DNA from: Phycisphaerae bacterium
GTDB taxonomy: Bacteria > Planctomycetota > Phycisphaerae > UBA1845 > Fen-1342
Length of the DNA: 60,128 nucleotides
Reading direction: 5' to 3'
Assembly: GCA_030612705.1 (NCBI GenBank)
Contig: JAUWNI010000007.1
Span: forward strand, 1 to 60,128
Shown: positions 34,888 to 44,990 of the stretch, in pieces
Position numbering within the stretch: the first letter of the stretch is position 1
Layout: every line of letters begins with the position of its first letter
Made by a program: the position numbers and the translations under genes
The notes under the pieces: model-generated
Told to the model about the DNA's origin: nothing
What the model saw: the letters and a program-made list of their open reading frames with translations, nothing else
Databases searched by the model: none

Positions 34888-37251
34888 ATGAATTTCAAGA
34901 CGACGTTTGTCCTGCTGGTGCTGGTGGTAATCGGCGCGGGGCTGTGGATTTACACGGGCGATCGCGAGCCGGCTGATGTGGAAGAGACTGTCGAATCGTC
35001 GGTGCCGACGCAAGACCGCTATGTGCTCGACCCGCGGCCCGAGAACAATGATGTCGTTCGCGTGGAGTTTGAACGACGCGATCAGCCCACGCTGGTGTTC
35101 GAGCGTGGCGAGAAGAAAGACGGGCCCGGCAAGATGAAAGAGTGGCGGATGATCGCGCCGCTCGACAGCCCCACCGAAGGGTATCTAGTCGACGGATTGA
35201 CGACGATGCTGACCGGTCTCCAATACCAGCGTTCATTCGAGCCCGACGCGGGCGACGTGAGCCTGGCGGACGCTGGTCTCGAACCGCCTGCCGCGACGAT
35301 CAAGCTGACCGACAAAGAGGGGAAGCAGTACGCGGCCCAGATCGGCAAGTCCGTCGCGCTCAGCAACGACATGTACATCCGCGTGGTCGGGACCGACGAG
35401 ATCAAGGTCATCGGCCGTAACATGTCGCACGACATCGAGCGCGCGGTCAACGAATATCGTGCCAAACGTGTGACGAAATTCACGGCGGGTGATGCCCGGC
35501 ACGTGCGGATCGAGCACGAGGGAACCACGTACGAGTTCACCCGCGGCGACGGTGACGAGTGGGTGATCAACGAGCCGATCAAGGCCTACGCGCGGGGCGA
35601 GAAGGTCAAGGCCCTGGTAGCGGCGCTCGGCGGCGTGCGTGTGAAGGAATTTATCGAGGACGCGCCGGAATCGCTTGACGCCTACGGCCTCGATGAACCC
35701 ATGTTGACGATTACCGTAACCACGGAAAAGACCGAGAAAATCGAGGAAGAGCAAGAAGATGCCGAAGAACCGACGACTCAGCCGAGCGAGCCGAAGTTCA
35801 AGACGGTGGTCGAGACACACTCGTTGTCGGTCGGCGACTTCGCCGATCTCAAGTCCACCATGCGATACGTGAAGCCGCCCGCGCAACCGTGGGTGGCAAG
35901 TGTGACGCAACAGAACATCGAGAAGCTGATCCCGAAACTGTCGGAGCTGCGCGACCCGTGTGTCACACGCGTGAAGGCGGACGACGTAACGCGCCTGGAC
36001 CTCACCACCGACGGCACGACCACGACGCTCGAGAAGAAAGACGGTAAATGGCAAGGCACCGGCGAGCTTGCCGAACTCGAAACCGAAGCGGTCAACAAGC
36101 TGCTGAGAGCATTCGAGGATGTCAACGCGATCGACTACATCGACGATCCGCAAGAGCTGTCCGAGTATGGCCTGGAACAGCCGCGTGTGATCCTGGCGGT
36201 GACGACCGCCGGCGCCGTCGAGCCGGTGACGTTGCGGATCGGAGCGAACACCGTCAGCGGGCACAACACGTACGTGCGGGTTGCCGGCCAAACCTCGGTG
36301 ATGGTCATCAATGCCCAGCGGGCGGCGGAGATGGCGATCAAGCCGATCTCGCTGCGCTCGCGCGAGATTACGTCATCGACGCCGGGACAGATCAAACGCA
36401 TCAGCGTGCGGCAACGAGATAAAAGCTACGTTCTGGAGCGTAAGCCCGGCGGGCGAAGCTGGAAGATGCTCGAACCGGCCGACGCCCCGCCCAATTCCGC
36501 GGCGATGCGCGAGCTGGTCAACGACTTGTCACGGCTGCGGGCCAAGCGAGTGGTCGCGAGGGATGACGACGAATCGTACGGTCTGAGCAAGCCGGAAGTG
36601 ACCATCGAATATGAGTTGGAACAGCCGGTCGCGGGGCCGCCGCCGGCACCGGAGAGTCAGCCGGCCGTCGAACGTATAACGCACACGCTACGCGTTGGCC
36701 GCAAGGACGACCGGACATACGCCCGGTTCGATGACGTTCCGTATGTGTTCCAGTTGGATGAGACGGTTTATAAGGTGCTGACCGCCGAGCTCATCCGGCC
36801 CGGCCTGTTCGATATCAAGGCCGACGAAGTTGTTTACCTAAAGATCGAAGCACCCGGCGGCACGGTGGAGTTCGAACGAGAAGACGATAAGTGGACTTAC
36901 CCGCCGGACAAGTTTCTACAGCTCTCGCAGAAAAAAGTCGGCGACTTCGTGAAGGAACTAGCCGAGCTGCGTGTCTCGGCGTACGTCGCGTACCGTGCCG
37001 GCGACTTGGCAACGTACGGCCTGGAAAACGCCCCGGTGACGGTCGCCATGCGCCTGAAGGATGATTCGACGATCACGCTCAAGGTCGACCAGGTCCGCGC
37101 GGGCGAGCTGCCGCGCAAGACCGCCTGGGTCGAGCAGCAGCGTGTCTTCCTGCTGCGGCCGGTGGAGGCGGAGAAGCTGATGCGCGGGCTCGACAACTAC
37201 GTCAAGCCCGAGCCCACCGAAGCGGACGAGGGCCGGCCGAAGACACCGTAG
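34888..37251 (+). CDS. DUF4340 domain protein, repeated
   Basis: 787 residues. An N-terminal membrane helix (TTFVLLVLVVIGAGLWIY) is followed by several DUF4340 units with the recurring pattern WxxxxP...LxxLxxLRAKRVV and YGLxxPxVTI (for example near DAYGLDEPMLTI, SEYGLEQPRVIL, ESYGLSKPEVTI, ATYGLENAPVTV). Four such YGL marks suggest four units. The family is regularly the last gene of GldA/F/G-type operons. The bulk is extracytoplasmic; function unknown. It starts 6 bases after the upstream stop. Downstream, 37252-37399 holds nothing I recognise. Confidence 0.82.
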   Translation: MNFKTTFVLLVLVVIGAGLWIYTGDREPADVEETVESSVPTQDRYVLDPRPENNDVVRVEFERRDQPTLVFERGEKKDGPGKMKEWRMIAPLDSPTEGYLVDGLTTMLTGLQYQRSFEPDAGDVSLADAGLEPPAATIKLTDKEGKQYAAQIGKSVALSNDMYIRVVGTDEIKVIGRNMSHDIERAVNEYRAKRVTKFTAGDARHVRIEHEGTTYEFTRGDGDEWVINEPIKAYARGEKVKALVAALGGVRVKEFIEDAPESLDAYGLDEPMLTITVTTEKTEKIEEEQEDAEEPTTQPSEPKFKTVVETHSLSVGDFADLKSTMRYVKPPAQPWVASVTQQNIEKLIPKLSELRDPCVTRVKADDVTRLDLTTDGTTTTLEKKDGKWQGTGELAELETEAVNKLLRAFEDVNAIDYIDDPQELSEYGLEQPRVILAVTTAGAVEPVTLRIGANTVSGHNTYVRVAGQTSVMVINAQRAAEMAIKPISLRSREITSSTPGQIKRISVRQRDKSYVLERKPGGRSWKMLEPADAPPNSAAMRELVNDLSRLRAKRVVARDDDESYGLSKPEVTIEYELEQPVAGPPPAPESQPAVERITHTLRVGRKDDRTYARFDDVPYVFQLDETVYKVLTAELIRPGLFDIKADEVVYLKIEAPGGTVEFEREDDKWTYPPDKFLQLSQKKVGDFVKELAELRVSAYVAYRAGDLATYGLENAPVTVAMRLKDDSTITLKVDQVRAGELPRKTAWVEQQRVFLLRPVEAEKLMRGLDNYVKPEPTEADEGRPKTP

Positions 37252-37399
37252 CTGCACATTGAAGCTCTTCCCCGCCGGAGGCGGAGAATGCGCCCCGGCT
37301 ACGCTCGGTCGTGCAGGTTACGGACGCCCAGCCGAGGGCGGCCGGGCCACATGCGGAGACGATCCCCGGCACGGCACGATGCCGGTAGCGGCGCGCTGC

Positions 37400-38176
37400 C
37401 TACGTCCCTTCTCCGTAGTGGGCGAGCAGCTCGGCCAGATCGGACAGGTCCACGCAACCGTCGTGGTTGATGTCGCCGTCCTCGTAGCTCGCGCCGGCGG
37501 TCGTGCCGTAGTGCGCGAGCAGTTGGGCCAGATCGGACAGGTCCACGTCACCGTCGTGGTCGATGTCACCGGGGATGCCCGTCTCGATCGTCAGTTTCGG
37601 AAAAATGCCGCCCTCCCCGACCCAGACCCCGCCGAAGCTTCCCGCCCGGACCGTCAGCCCGGCAAATGGCTCTTGGGCGTTGACCAGGTCGGTCACGAAG
37701 GACGTCACCTCGAAGCTCAGCTCGTCCCCGATCTGAGGATTCGGCGTATCGACCGCGTCAAGAACGTTGCCGTCGCCGGCTTGGAAGTCGGACAGCTCGG
37801 CGATCCCGTTCGCCACGTATCCGTCGACCACCAGGCTGTCGGGAGTCTCTCCGTTTACACCGAGCCCGTAGATCTCGATGGCGGTGATCCTGACCTCGAA
37901 TGTGGCCGTGAAGATGAACTCCCCTTCAGGAACAGTGAACGAGGAGAGGTCAAACTCCGCCATCGACCGGCACTCGCCTAGCGTTCCCAGCAGGGCGTCG
38001 TTGAAGGTGGCAAACGGCCCGTTGTCGCCGATGCCGTCGAACGGCTCGGCGTCGACGACCTCGAAGTCGACCGGCGGATTCTCGATCGTGAACACCGAAT
38101 CCGCCAGAGCCGGCCCACCTCCAAACAGGAACAAGAGGAACAGACCCGCGATCCTGTGCTTTGTTAAATCCTTCAT
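37400..38176 (-). CDS. Secreted protein with C-terminal dockerin repeats
   Basis: 258 residues. Signal peptide (HRIAGLFLLFLFGGGPALA) then a beta-rich domain of about 170 residues resembling DNRLRE-type or carbohydrate-binding sandwiches (AEFDLSSFTVPEGEF, SFEVTSFVTDLVNA). The end carries two calcium-loop dockerin repeats, GDIDHDGDVDLSDLAQLLAH and GDINHDGCVDLSDLAELLAH. In Planctomycetota such tails are common on exported proteins, apparently for surface sorting or assembly rather than cellulosomes. GAGGAGG lies before the ATG. Monocistronic, divergent from the acyl-CoA dehydrogenase operon. Confidence 0.85.
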   Translation of the reverse strand: MKDLTKHRIAGLFLLFLFGGGPALADSVFTIENPPVDFEVVDAEPFDGIGDNGPFATFNDALLGTLGECRSMAEFDLSSFTVPEGEFIFTATFEVRITAIEIYGLGVNGETPDSLVVDGYVANGIAELSDFQAGDGNVLDAVDTPNPQIGDELSFEVTSFVTDLVNAQEPFAGLTVRAGSFGGVWVGEGGIFPKLTIETGIPGDIDHDGDVDLSDLAQLLAHYGTTAGASYEDGDINHDGCVDLSDLAELLAHYGEGT

Positions 38177-38405
38177 GGCACTCTGCCTCCTCGTTTAGAA
38201 ATGCTCCCCCGTTCCCATGGAACTGCCCCTTTATATGATACCACGGTTCGATAGCGGCGGCCAACCAGAATCGCATGCAAACCCGGCGGGAAACGAGCAC
38301 TACGGCCGACCAAGGCCCTTCAAATCGCCCCGAGCTTCGCCTAAGATGCCAGTTCGTATTTTTCGTGTTCCAGCAACGTACCTAGTCTAACGAAGGCCAT
38401 CTGAC

Positions 38406-39551
38406 ATGATGAGTTTTGATCTGCCGGAAGATGTGATCGCACTGCGAGATGTCGTCCGAGACTTTGCAGCCAACGAGATTCGCCCGTACGCCCGCGAGTG
38501 GGACCGCGAGCAGTTCTTACCTGACGAGCTCGTTGCCAAGGCCGGCGAACTCGGTCTGCTGGGGATCATGGTCCCGCCCGAGTACAACGGAGCCGGGTTG
38601 AGCTACCTGGCGAACTCGGTGATCGTCGAGGAGATTGCCCGGCAGGATGGCGGCGTCGCTCTGTTCGTCGCCGCCCACAACGGTCTGTGTATCTCCCATT
38701 TTCTGGTTGCAGCCAACGACGAGCAGAAAAAGAAGTACCTGCCCAAGCTGGCCACCGGCGAGCACATCGGTGCCTGGGGGCTGACCGAGCCCGGTTGCGG
38801 CTCCGATGCGGCCGCGATGAAAACCCGGGCGGTCAAGGACGGGGACGGCTGGCGGATCACCGGGCATAAGATATTCATCACCAACGGCTGCCGCGCCCAA
38901 GTCTATATCGTGGTTGCGATGACCGATCCGGAGAAAGGCCCGAATGGGGCCTCTGCCTTCATCGTCGAGCGTGGCGCCGAAGGTTTTACCGTCGGTGCCA
39001 AGGAAGACAAGATGGGCATCCGTTCGAGCGACACCTGCCCGCTCGACTTCGACAACTGTTACGTCGGACCCGAGGCCCTGGTCGGTGAGCTGGGCCATGG
39101 TTACAAGGATGCCCTGGCGGTTCTCGAGCGCGGTCGCGTCGGGATCGGGGCGATGTCCGTCGGTCTGGCCCGCGGTTCGCTTGAGGAGGCCATTGCCTAC
39201 GCGAACGAACGTGAAGCGTTCGGCAGGCCGATCGCCAAGTTGCAGGCGATCTCATTCATGCTGGCGGACATGGCGACGGAAGTCGAAGCGGCACGTCTGC
39301 TGGTGCGCGACGCCGCCCTGTCGCTCGATTCGGGCAAGTCGGATCGTCTGAAGGCCTCGGTCGCGAAGCTGTACGCCAGCGAGATTGCGACGCAGGTGGC
39401 GCTCAGAGCGATCCAGATTCACGGCGGCTACGGCTACACGAAGGATTTCCCGGTCGAACGTTACATGCGCGACGCCAAGCTGTGCGAGATCGGCGAGGGC
39501 AGCAGCCAGATTCAACGCATTGTGATCGCACGCGAACTGCTGAAAGACTAA
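38406..39551 (+). CDS. Acyl-CoA dehydrogenase (first copy)
   Basis: 381 residues, FAD-dependent alpha,beta-dehydrogenation of acyl-CoA, electrons normally going to ETF. Family motifs are present: [61 protein letters not shown]. The catalytic-base region reads [20 protein letters not shown], with Glu in the expected position. First gene of a five-gene operon for short-chain acyl-CoA metabolism. Two ATGs are adjacent (38406, 38409). No etfAB is present nearby. Confidence 0.9.
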   Translation: MMSFDLPEDVIALRDVVRDFAANEIRPYAREWDREQFLPDELVAKAGELGLLGIMVPPEYNGAGLSYLANSVIVEEIARQDGGVALFVAAHNGLCISHFLVAANDEQKKKYLPKLATGEHIGAWGLTEPGCGSDAAAMKTRAVKDGDGWRITGHKIFITNGCRAQVYIVVAMTDPEKGPNGASAFIVERGAEGFTVGAKEDKMGIRSSDTCPLDFDNCYVGPEALVGELGHGYKDALAVLERGRVGIGAMSVGLARGSLEEAIAYANEREAFGRPIAKLQAISFMLADMATEVEAARLLVRDAALSLDSGKSDRLKASVAKLYASEIATQVALRAIQIHGGYGYTKDFPVERYMRDAKLCEIGEGSSQIQRIVIARELLKD

Positions 39552-39581
39552 CCGGCGGAAATAAATCAGAGGTAACGACAA

Positions 39582-40745
39582 GTGGACTTCAATCTTGATG
39601 ATGATCAACGGCAATTAGTGGACGAGCTTCGCCGATTCTGTGATGGCGAGATCGCCCCCAAGGCCGAGCAGCGCGACCAAGAAGGCTGTTTTGAAAACGG
39701 TCTGATCGAACAGCTCGGCGAAATGGGGTTGCTCGGGCTGTACGTTCCGACCGAGTACGGCGGGACCGGGCTCGATATCGTGACTTACGTAGTGGCGGTA
39801 GAGGAACTCTCGCGAGCCTGTGCCGCGACGGGGATCCTGATGTCGGCGCACCACTCCTTATGCGTGGACCCGATTCTCAACTACGGTACTGAAGAGCAGA
39901 AGCAGAAATATCTCCCGAAACTCAGCAGCGGCGAGTGGATCGGGTGCCTGGCGCTGACCGAGCCCGGAAGTGGTAGCGACGCCGGCGCCGCCCGTTGTAT
40001 GGCGGTTGAAAAGGGCGACGGCTGGCACATCACGGGGACGAAAAATTTCGTCACGAACGGTCGCGAGTCGCACGTGTTTCTATTGATCGCCGTCACCGAT
40101 CCCGATGATAAGCGACGTCGCCTGTCGGCCTTCATTGTCGAGAAGGGCACGCCGGGCTTCGAGCTCGGCAAGTTTGAGAAAAAGCTGGGCATTCGGGCCA
40201 GCAGCACCGCCGAGCTGATTTTCGAAGACTGTGTGATTCCGAAGGAGAATCTGCTGGGCGAGCGCGGCCGAGGATTCAGGATCGCGTTGTCGACGCTGGA
40301 CGGTGGCCGGCTGGGCGTGGCTGCCCAAGCGATTGGCATTTCACAAGCCGCGCTCGAGGCGGCCACGGACTATGCCAAGACCCGGGTCCAGTTCGGCCGA
40401 CCAATCGCAAAATTCCAGGCGATCCAGTGGAAATTGGCGGATATGGAGATGGGGATTGCCGGATCACGAATCCTGACCCGCCACGGCGCCTGGCTCAAAC
40501 AGAATAAACAAGCTTATGAATGCGAAGCCGCGATGGCCAAGCTCTTCGCGAGCGAGGTTTCGAGTCGCGTGACCAACGCGGCGATTCAGGTGTTCGGTGG
40601 TTATGGCTACTGCGCGGATTACCCGGTGGAACGGCATCTGCGAGACGCCAAAATTACGGAGTTGTACGAGGGAACCAGTGAGATTCAAAGGCTTGTGATC
40701 GCACGAAAGTTGCTGACCGAGCCGCAGTGGGTAACAAGAGGATAA
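39582..40745 (+). CDS. Acyl-CoA dehydrogenase (second copy, butyryl-CoA type)
   Basis: 387 residues; the same fold as the upstream gene but clearly a different subtype. Features: MSAHHSLCVDPILNYGTEEQ, CLALTEPGSGSDAGAAR, FGRPIAKFQAIQWKLADMEM and the classical base region LYEGTSEIQRLVIARKLL. This resembles short-chain (butyryl-CoA) dehydrogenases. GTG start at 39582 with AGAGG upstream. It follows the first copy by 30 bases and precedes thiolase by 4 bases. Confidence 0.9.
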   Translation: MDFNLDDDQRQLVDELRRFCDGEIAPKAEQRDQEGCFENGLIEQLGEMGLLGLYVPTEYGGTGLDIVTYVVAVEELSRACAATGILMSAHHSLCVDPILNYGTEEQKQKYLPKLSSGEWIGCLALTEPGSGSDAGAARCMAVEKGDGWHITGTKNFVTNGRESHVFLLIAVTDPDDKRRRLSAFIVEKGTPGFELGKFEKKLGIRASSTAELIFEDCVIPKENLLGERGRGFRIALSTLDGGRLGVAAQAIGISQAALEAATDYAKTRVQFGRPIAKFQAIQWKLADMEMGIAGSRILTRHGAWLKQNKQAYECEAAMAKLFASEVSSRVTNAAIQVFGGYGYCADYPVERHLRDAKITELYEGTSEIQRLVIARKLLTEPQWVTRG

Positions 40746-40749
40746 CTAC

Positions 40750-41928
40750 ATGGCAGACAAACAGGCGTATCTGGTAGCGGGGAAGCGCAGTCCGGTCGGT
40801 CGTTTCCTGGGCACGATTTCGAAGATGACCGCGATGGAGATCGGCACGCAGGTCGCCAAGGCGTTGCTGAACGAGACCAAGGCCGACCCGAACGCCTTCG
40901 ACGAGGTTTTCGTCGGGCAGGTCTTGCAGGCCGGTTGCGGGCAGAATCCCGCTCGGCAGGTCGCCCTCGGAGCCGGCATCCACGACGAGATTTCGTGCGT
41001 GACAGTCAACAAGGTCTGCGGCAGCGGTTTGCAGTCCGTCATGTTCGCCGAACAGGTCATTCGTTGCGGCGATGCCGACCTGATCATGGCCGGCGGCATC
41101 GAGTCGATGAGCCAGGGGCCGTTCCTCTCGCGGACCATGCGAACCGGGAACAAGTTCGGCCACGGCGAGATGGTCGACGAGATGCTCTACGACGGGCTTA
41201 CCAATGTCTTCTCGCAAGAATTGATGGGCGTGTTGGCTGAATACACCGCCGAGAAAGCCGGCCTGACGCGCGAGATGCAGGACGAGTGGTCACTAAAGAG
41301 CCAACAGCGTGCCGCCAAGGCCACCGCGGATGGCCTCTTCAAAGAGGAAATCGTCGGCATCGAGCTGCCCCGCAAGAAGGGCGTTTTCGAGGCAGACGAG
41401 ACGTTCCGTGCGGATACGACGCTAGAATCGCTGGCGGGCCTGCGGCCCGCGTTTTCCAAGGACGGGACCGTCACCGCCGGCAACTCTTCGCAACTCTCCG
41501 ACGGCGCCGGGATGCTGCTGGTCACCAGTGAAGCGGGTTTGAAGAAGTGCGGCAGTATGCCGATGGCTCGCATCGTGGCCCACGCCACGGCCGGCGGACC
41601 ACCGAAAGACTTGTTCTTCACCCCGCCCAAGGCGGTCAAGATGGTCTGCGAAAAGGCTGGCTGGTCGATCGGCGACGTCGACTTCTTCGAATTGAACGAG
41701 GCGTTCGCTTCCCAGACGCTGGCCGGGCTAAAGGCCCTGGAAATCAACGGCGACAATGTCAACGTTAACGGCGGCGCGATTGCGCTCGGACACCCGATTG
41801 GTGCCAGCGGCGCCCGCGTGCTGGTGACGCTGCTGCACGTGCTGAAAAAGCACAACGCCAAGCGCGGCGTGACGGCGCTGTGCCTCGGCGGCGGAAACGC
41901 CGTCGCGATGGCGGTTGAAATGGTATAA
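40750..41928 (+). CDS. Acetyl-CoA C-acetyltransferase (thiolase)
   Basis: 392 residues. The acyl-carrying nucleophile is Cys90 in NKVCGSGLQSVMFA; the second set GHPIGASGARV (His) and CLGGGNAVAM (Cys) completes the biosynthetic-type thiolase active site. It joins two acetyl-CoA or cleaves acetoacetyl-CoA. Its position in the operon with 3-hydroxyacyl-CoA dehydrogenase, crotonase and two acyl-CoA dehydrogenases gives a full C4 cycle, direction unknown. Starts 4 bases after the previous stop. Confidence 0.93.
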   Translation: MADKQAYLVAGKRSPVGRFLGTISKMTAMEIGTQVAKALLNETKADPNAFDEVFVGQVLQAGCGQNPARQVALGAGIHDEISCVTVNKVCGSGLQSVMFAEQVIRCGDADLIMAGGIESMSQGPFLSRTMRTGNKFGHGEMVDEMLYDGLTNVFSQELMGVLAEYTAEKAGLTREMQDEWSLKSQQRAAKATADGLFKEEIVGIELPRKKGVFEADETFRADTTLESLAGLRPAFSKDGTVTAGNSSQLSDGAGMLLVTSEAGLKKCGSMPMARIVAHATAGGPPKDLFFTPPKAVKMVCEKAGWSIGDVDFFELNEAFASQTLAGLKALEINGDNVNVNGGAIALGHPIGASGARVLVTLLHVLKKHNAKRGVTALCLGGGNAVAMAVEMV

Positions 41929-42068
41929 TTAAATAGATTATCCTGATGAGGTTGCACCGGCATGACGCCGGTGCCGGCATGGGTAATATGCCCGTGTACA
42001 ATTCCGTTCGCAGTCTTGGACAATTACAGGGGTGCGCTGTGCCCCGTCACATTCAGGAAGGTGGTCAC

Positions 42069-42932
42069 GTGGACATTCGTACTAATATCAAGACGGTAGC
42101 GGTATTCGGTGCCGGCACGATGGGTGCCGGAATCGCGCAGGTTTTCGCCCAGAACGGTCGTACCGTGCTTCTCCAGGACGCGGTCCCCGGTCTGGTCGAA
42201 AAATCAATCGGGCGAATCGGCAAAATCCTCGACAAGCTCGTAACCAAAGAGAAGATCACCGCCGACGCCGCCAAGACCACGCTGGCAAACCTCAAGCCGG
42301 CCACGATCGGCGATGCCAAGGGCGCGGACCTGATCATCGAAGCGATAATCGAAGACCCGGGCACCAAACGCGAGCTGCTGACCAAACTCAACGAGATCGT
42401 CGACCCCGACGTCATCTTCGCCAGCAACACCAGCAGCATCTCGATCAGCGAGCTGGCGGCAGCCAGCGGCCGACCCGAGCAGTTCATCGGCATGCACTTT
42501 TTTAACCCGGTCCCCTTGATGGCGCTGGTCGAGGTCGTTGTCGGACTGCAAACCGCGGAGCCGGTAGTCAAAGCGATCATCGCGTTGGCGGAGGAACTCG
42601 GCAAGACGCCCCAACGCGTCAAGGATCACCCCGGATTCGTCAGCAACCGAGTCCTCATGCCGATGATCAACGAGGCGGTCTCGTGCTACAGCGACGGTGT
42701 CGCCGACGCCGAGACGATCGACGAAGTCATGAAGCTGGGCTGCAATCACCCGATGGGACCGCTGGCATTGGCGGACCTGATCGGTCTGGACGTGTGCTTG
42801 ATGATTATGGAGGTTCTGCACCGCGACCTGGGGGATGACCGCTATCGACCGGCACCCGTGCTGCGAACGATGGTGCGGGCCGGACTGTTGGGGCGCAAGA
42901 CAGGCAAGGGATTCTACGATTATGAACGTTGA
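42069..42932 (+). CDS. hbd: 3-hydroxybutyryl-CoA dehydrogenase
   Basis: 287 residues, NAD(P)-dependent interconversion of acetoacetyl-CoA and 3-hydroxybutyryl-CoA. N-terminal nucleotide motif [20 protein letters not shown], catalytic segment [17 protein letters not shown] (His), Asn in [17 protein letters not shown], and C-terminal dimerisation part ending [12 protein letters not shown]. The frame is open back to 41946, but the GTG at 42069 after AGGAAGG gives a normal-length protein. The 140-bp gap after thiolase carries nothing obvious. Overlaps the next gene by 11 bases. Confidence 0.92.
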   Translation: MDIRTNIKTVAVFGAGTMGAGIAQVFAQNGRTVLLQDAVPGLVEKSIGRIGKILDKLVTKEKITADAAKTTLANLKPATIGDAKGADLIIEAIIEDPGTKRELLTKLNEIVDPDVIFASNTSSISISELAAASGRPEQFIGMHFFNPVPLMALVEVVVGLQTAEPVVKAIIALAEELGKTPQRVKDHPGFVSNRVLMPMINEAVSCYSDGVADAETIDEVMKLGCNHPMGPLALADLIGLDVCLMIMEVLHRDLGDDRYRPAPVLRTMVRAGLLGRKTGKGFYDYER

Positions 42933-43707
42933 GGCCAAACCAGCTACGCGTACCGAACTTACACGGGATGGACATGTCGCGACCGTCAGCTTCGTTACGG
43001 AGACCGGCCCGCCACTCCTATCGTCATCCGTGCTCGGCGAGCTCGGACGGATCACCGACCAACTTGCTCAGGACGCCAACATTCGCTTCGTCGTCTTTCG
43101 CGGCAGCGGGCACGCGTTCAGCGGCGGCGCCGACGTCGGTGAAGTCATGCAAATGAACCAGGATCAGGGTTTTCCGTTCAGCAAACACGGACAGAACGTG
43201 TTCAACGCGATCGAAAACCTGCCCCAGATCACCTTCGCCGCCATGAACGGGCACGCCATGGGCGGCGGGTGCGAACTGGCTCTGGCTTGCAGCTTTCGCT
43301 TGATGGTCGCCGGTGCAAAAATCGGTCTGCCGGAGGTTAAGTTCGGCGTGATTCCGGCTTGGGGCGCGACGAAGCGCTTGCCGATGATCGTCCCGTTAAA
43401 CTGGGCGTTGCGGATGCTGTATTCGGGCGAATCGCTTACCGCCGAGCAGGCCGAGAAAATCGGACTGGTCGACGAGGTCGTACCGACGGCGGACCATCTG
43501 GACGCGGCGTTGAAACGCTGGTTCAAACGGTTTAGCCTCTGCTCGCCGCAGGCGATCATCCGGATCAAACGTGCGATTATCAATAACGATGAGTCACACC
43601 AATTCGGGCTGTGCTTTACCAGCACCGATCCTAGGGAGGGCATGACAGCTTTCTTCGAAAAACGCAAACCTTCCTGGGTGCCCGATGAAAGCGACGACGG
43701 TGCTTAG
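42922..43707 (+). CDS. Enoyl-CoA hydratase/isomerase family protein (crotonase)
   Basis: 261 residues. The oxyanion-hole elements [13 protein letters not shown] and [19 protein letters not shown] are clear, with the usual [20 protein letters not shown]. It probably hydrates crotonyl-CoA, consistent with the preceding 3-hydroxybutyryl-CoA dehydrogenase. The normally conserved catalytic Glu region is less canonical ([19 protein letters not shown] contains one), so isomerase or other crotonase activity is possible. It starts 11 bases inside the upstream gene. Last gene of the operon. Confidence 0.85.
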   Translation: MNVEAKPATRTELTRDGHVATVSFVTETGPPLLSSSVLGELGRITDQLAQDANIRFVVFRGSGHAFSGGADVGEVMQMNQDQGFPFSKHGQNVFNAIENLPQITFAAMNGHAMGGGCELALACSFRLMVAGAKIGLPEVKFGVIPAWGATKRLPMIVPLNWALRMLYSGESLTAEQAEKIGLVDEVVPTADHLDAALKRWFKRFSLCSPQAIIRIKRAIINNDESHQFGLCFTSTDPREGMTAFFEKRKPSWVPDESDDGA

Positions 43708-43728
43708 TGCAGCTATAAATTCAAACCG

Positions 43729-43766
43729 CCAAGATGCCAAGAGCGCCAAGCACGCCAAGAAGACCG
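43729..43766. repeat. Short GCCAAG direct repeats
   Basis: ACCGCCAAGATGCCAAGAGC then GCCAAGCACGCCAAGAAG: five spaced CCAAG units right after the crotonase gene. Simple repeat next to the inverted composite element. Confidence 0.6.
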
Positions 43767-43837
43767 AAGTTTCAGTTCAGACACGGCTGCGCCGGCCGGG
43801 TTCTAGGTGGCGAACCTTTGCGTTCTCTGCACTGAAA

Positions 43838-44109
43838 CGGCCGATTTCTTCGCGGTTCGCGAAGATTTTCGTTGCGGGGGGGGCCCGTCGCTTCAGCGGC
43901 GGGGGACACGAATGGACGGTCGATTCGTGTCCCCCACGGCTAAAGCCATGGGCCACCCGTCCAGAGTTCAAAGTGCAAAGTGCAGAGTTCAAAGTGCAGA
44001 GTTCAAAGTGTAAAGTGTGTGCTCTCAACGGCGCACCCAGCACTAATCCCCAATCGTCAATCGTCAATCCCCAATCGTCAGTGCCCCTTTGGTTGCGGCC
44101 AACAGCCGC
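43838..44109. repeat. Composite repeat element, inverted copy 2
   Basis: Reverse complement of the element at 28921-29171, in the same internal order: CGATTTCTTCGCGGTTCGCG, the large palindrome (43874-43966), AAAGTGCAGAGTTCAAAGTG units (one more than in copy 1), AATCGTCAATCGTCAATCCC units, and CCCCTTTGG. It fills most of the 444-bp gap before the antiterminator gene. Confidence 0.8.
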
Positions 44110-44151
44110 GCTAAGCCTTGGCGGCTCCGGGAGTTGTAGTACCAGCAGCCG

Positions 44152-44748
44152 ATGGTAAACCCCGCTTCGATTAAAGACTGGGATACGTGGCAGGCGACGT
44201 TGCGGGCGAAGCCGAGCGAGGCGATCCCGGACAATCTGCCGGACCGCTGGTGGGTAGTCCATACCCGCCCGCGCAATGAGAAGGCCCTGGCACTTGATCT
44301 GCGTGCTCGGGGGATTTTCCATTACCTGCCACTTAATGTGCGCGGCACGCGCAGCAAGAATACCGGGCGTATATCGCGTTCGCTCGTTCCGGTCTTCCCC
44401 GGGTACGTGTTCCTGAACAGCAGTGACACCCAGCGCCAGCAAGCACTAATGACCAACCGGATCGCCAAGACCCTCCCGGTCGTAAATCAGGCCGAACTGG
44501 TGGGCGAGCTGCGCCAGATCCAAGGGCTGCTCGCCACGCAAACGGATTTCGATTGGGAACCGGCGATCGAGGTCGGCCAATGGGCGCGCGTCATCGCCGG
44601 TCCGCTCCAAGGCATCGAAGGAATCGTCAGCAAACGATTGTCACGTCTGCGCCTCGTGCTGAACATGCGGATGCTGTCGCAATCCGTGGCGGTCGAAGTT
44701 TCACGCGACCTGCTGGAACGGATCGACGAGCCAATGTACGCGAGTTGA
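44152..44748 (+). CDS. NusG/RfaH-family transcription antiterminator
   Basis: 198 residues. After an extra N-terminal stretch, the NGN domain begins RWWVVHTRPRNEKALALDLR and includes SLVPVFPGYVFL. The KOW part is VGQWARVIAGPLQGIEGIVS. This matches specialised NusG paralogs (RfaH, UpxY) that allow RNA polymerase to read through long surface-polysaccharide operons. Its place as first gene of the polysaccharide locus supports this. I found no convincing ops or JUMPstart element in the 242-bp gap to wecB. The ATG lacks a strong ribosome site. Confidence 0.88.
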   Translation: MVNPASIKDWDTWQATLRAKPSEAIPDNLPDRWWVVHTRPRNEKALALDLRARGIFHYLPLNVRGTRSKNTGRISRSLVPVFPGYVFLNSSDTQRQQALMTNRIAKTLPVVNQAELVGELRQIQGLLATQTDFDWEPAIEVGQWARVIAGPLQGIEGIVSKRLSRLRLVLNMRMLSQSVAVEVSRDLLERIDEPMYAS

Positions 44749-44990
44749 GATCAGGTGGTGTGCTCCAGACGGCTTTCAGGTGAGCACAACTCATTTCTCC
44801 GAACCGGTTTGGCCGGCCAGCCGTACTACATTGGTGGGTCCCGGCTGGTTTTTTGACCCCGCCTCTAGCATTCGATACCTATGACCGATATTGTTAGCGG
44901 ACTCACAGCGGCCCGAATTGCCGCAAGTCTAGGACTGTCAAATACTTCTGTCAGGCGACCTTGCGGCTGACGGGGACGGAGTCTACCCGG

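Noticed and set aside
44881..44970. 29-codon ORF between the antiterminator and wecB
   Set aside because: No ribosome site and no similarity; it is as long as expected by chance.
44749..44990. ops/JUMPstart element for the RfaH-like protein
   Set aside because: Looked for GGCGGTAGC-type sequence and found none; only a weak GGGTC/GACCC stem is present.
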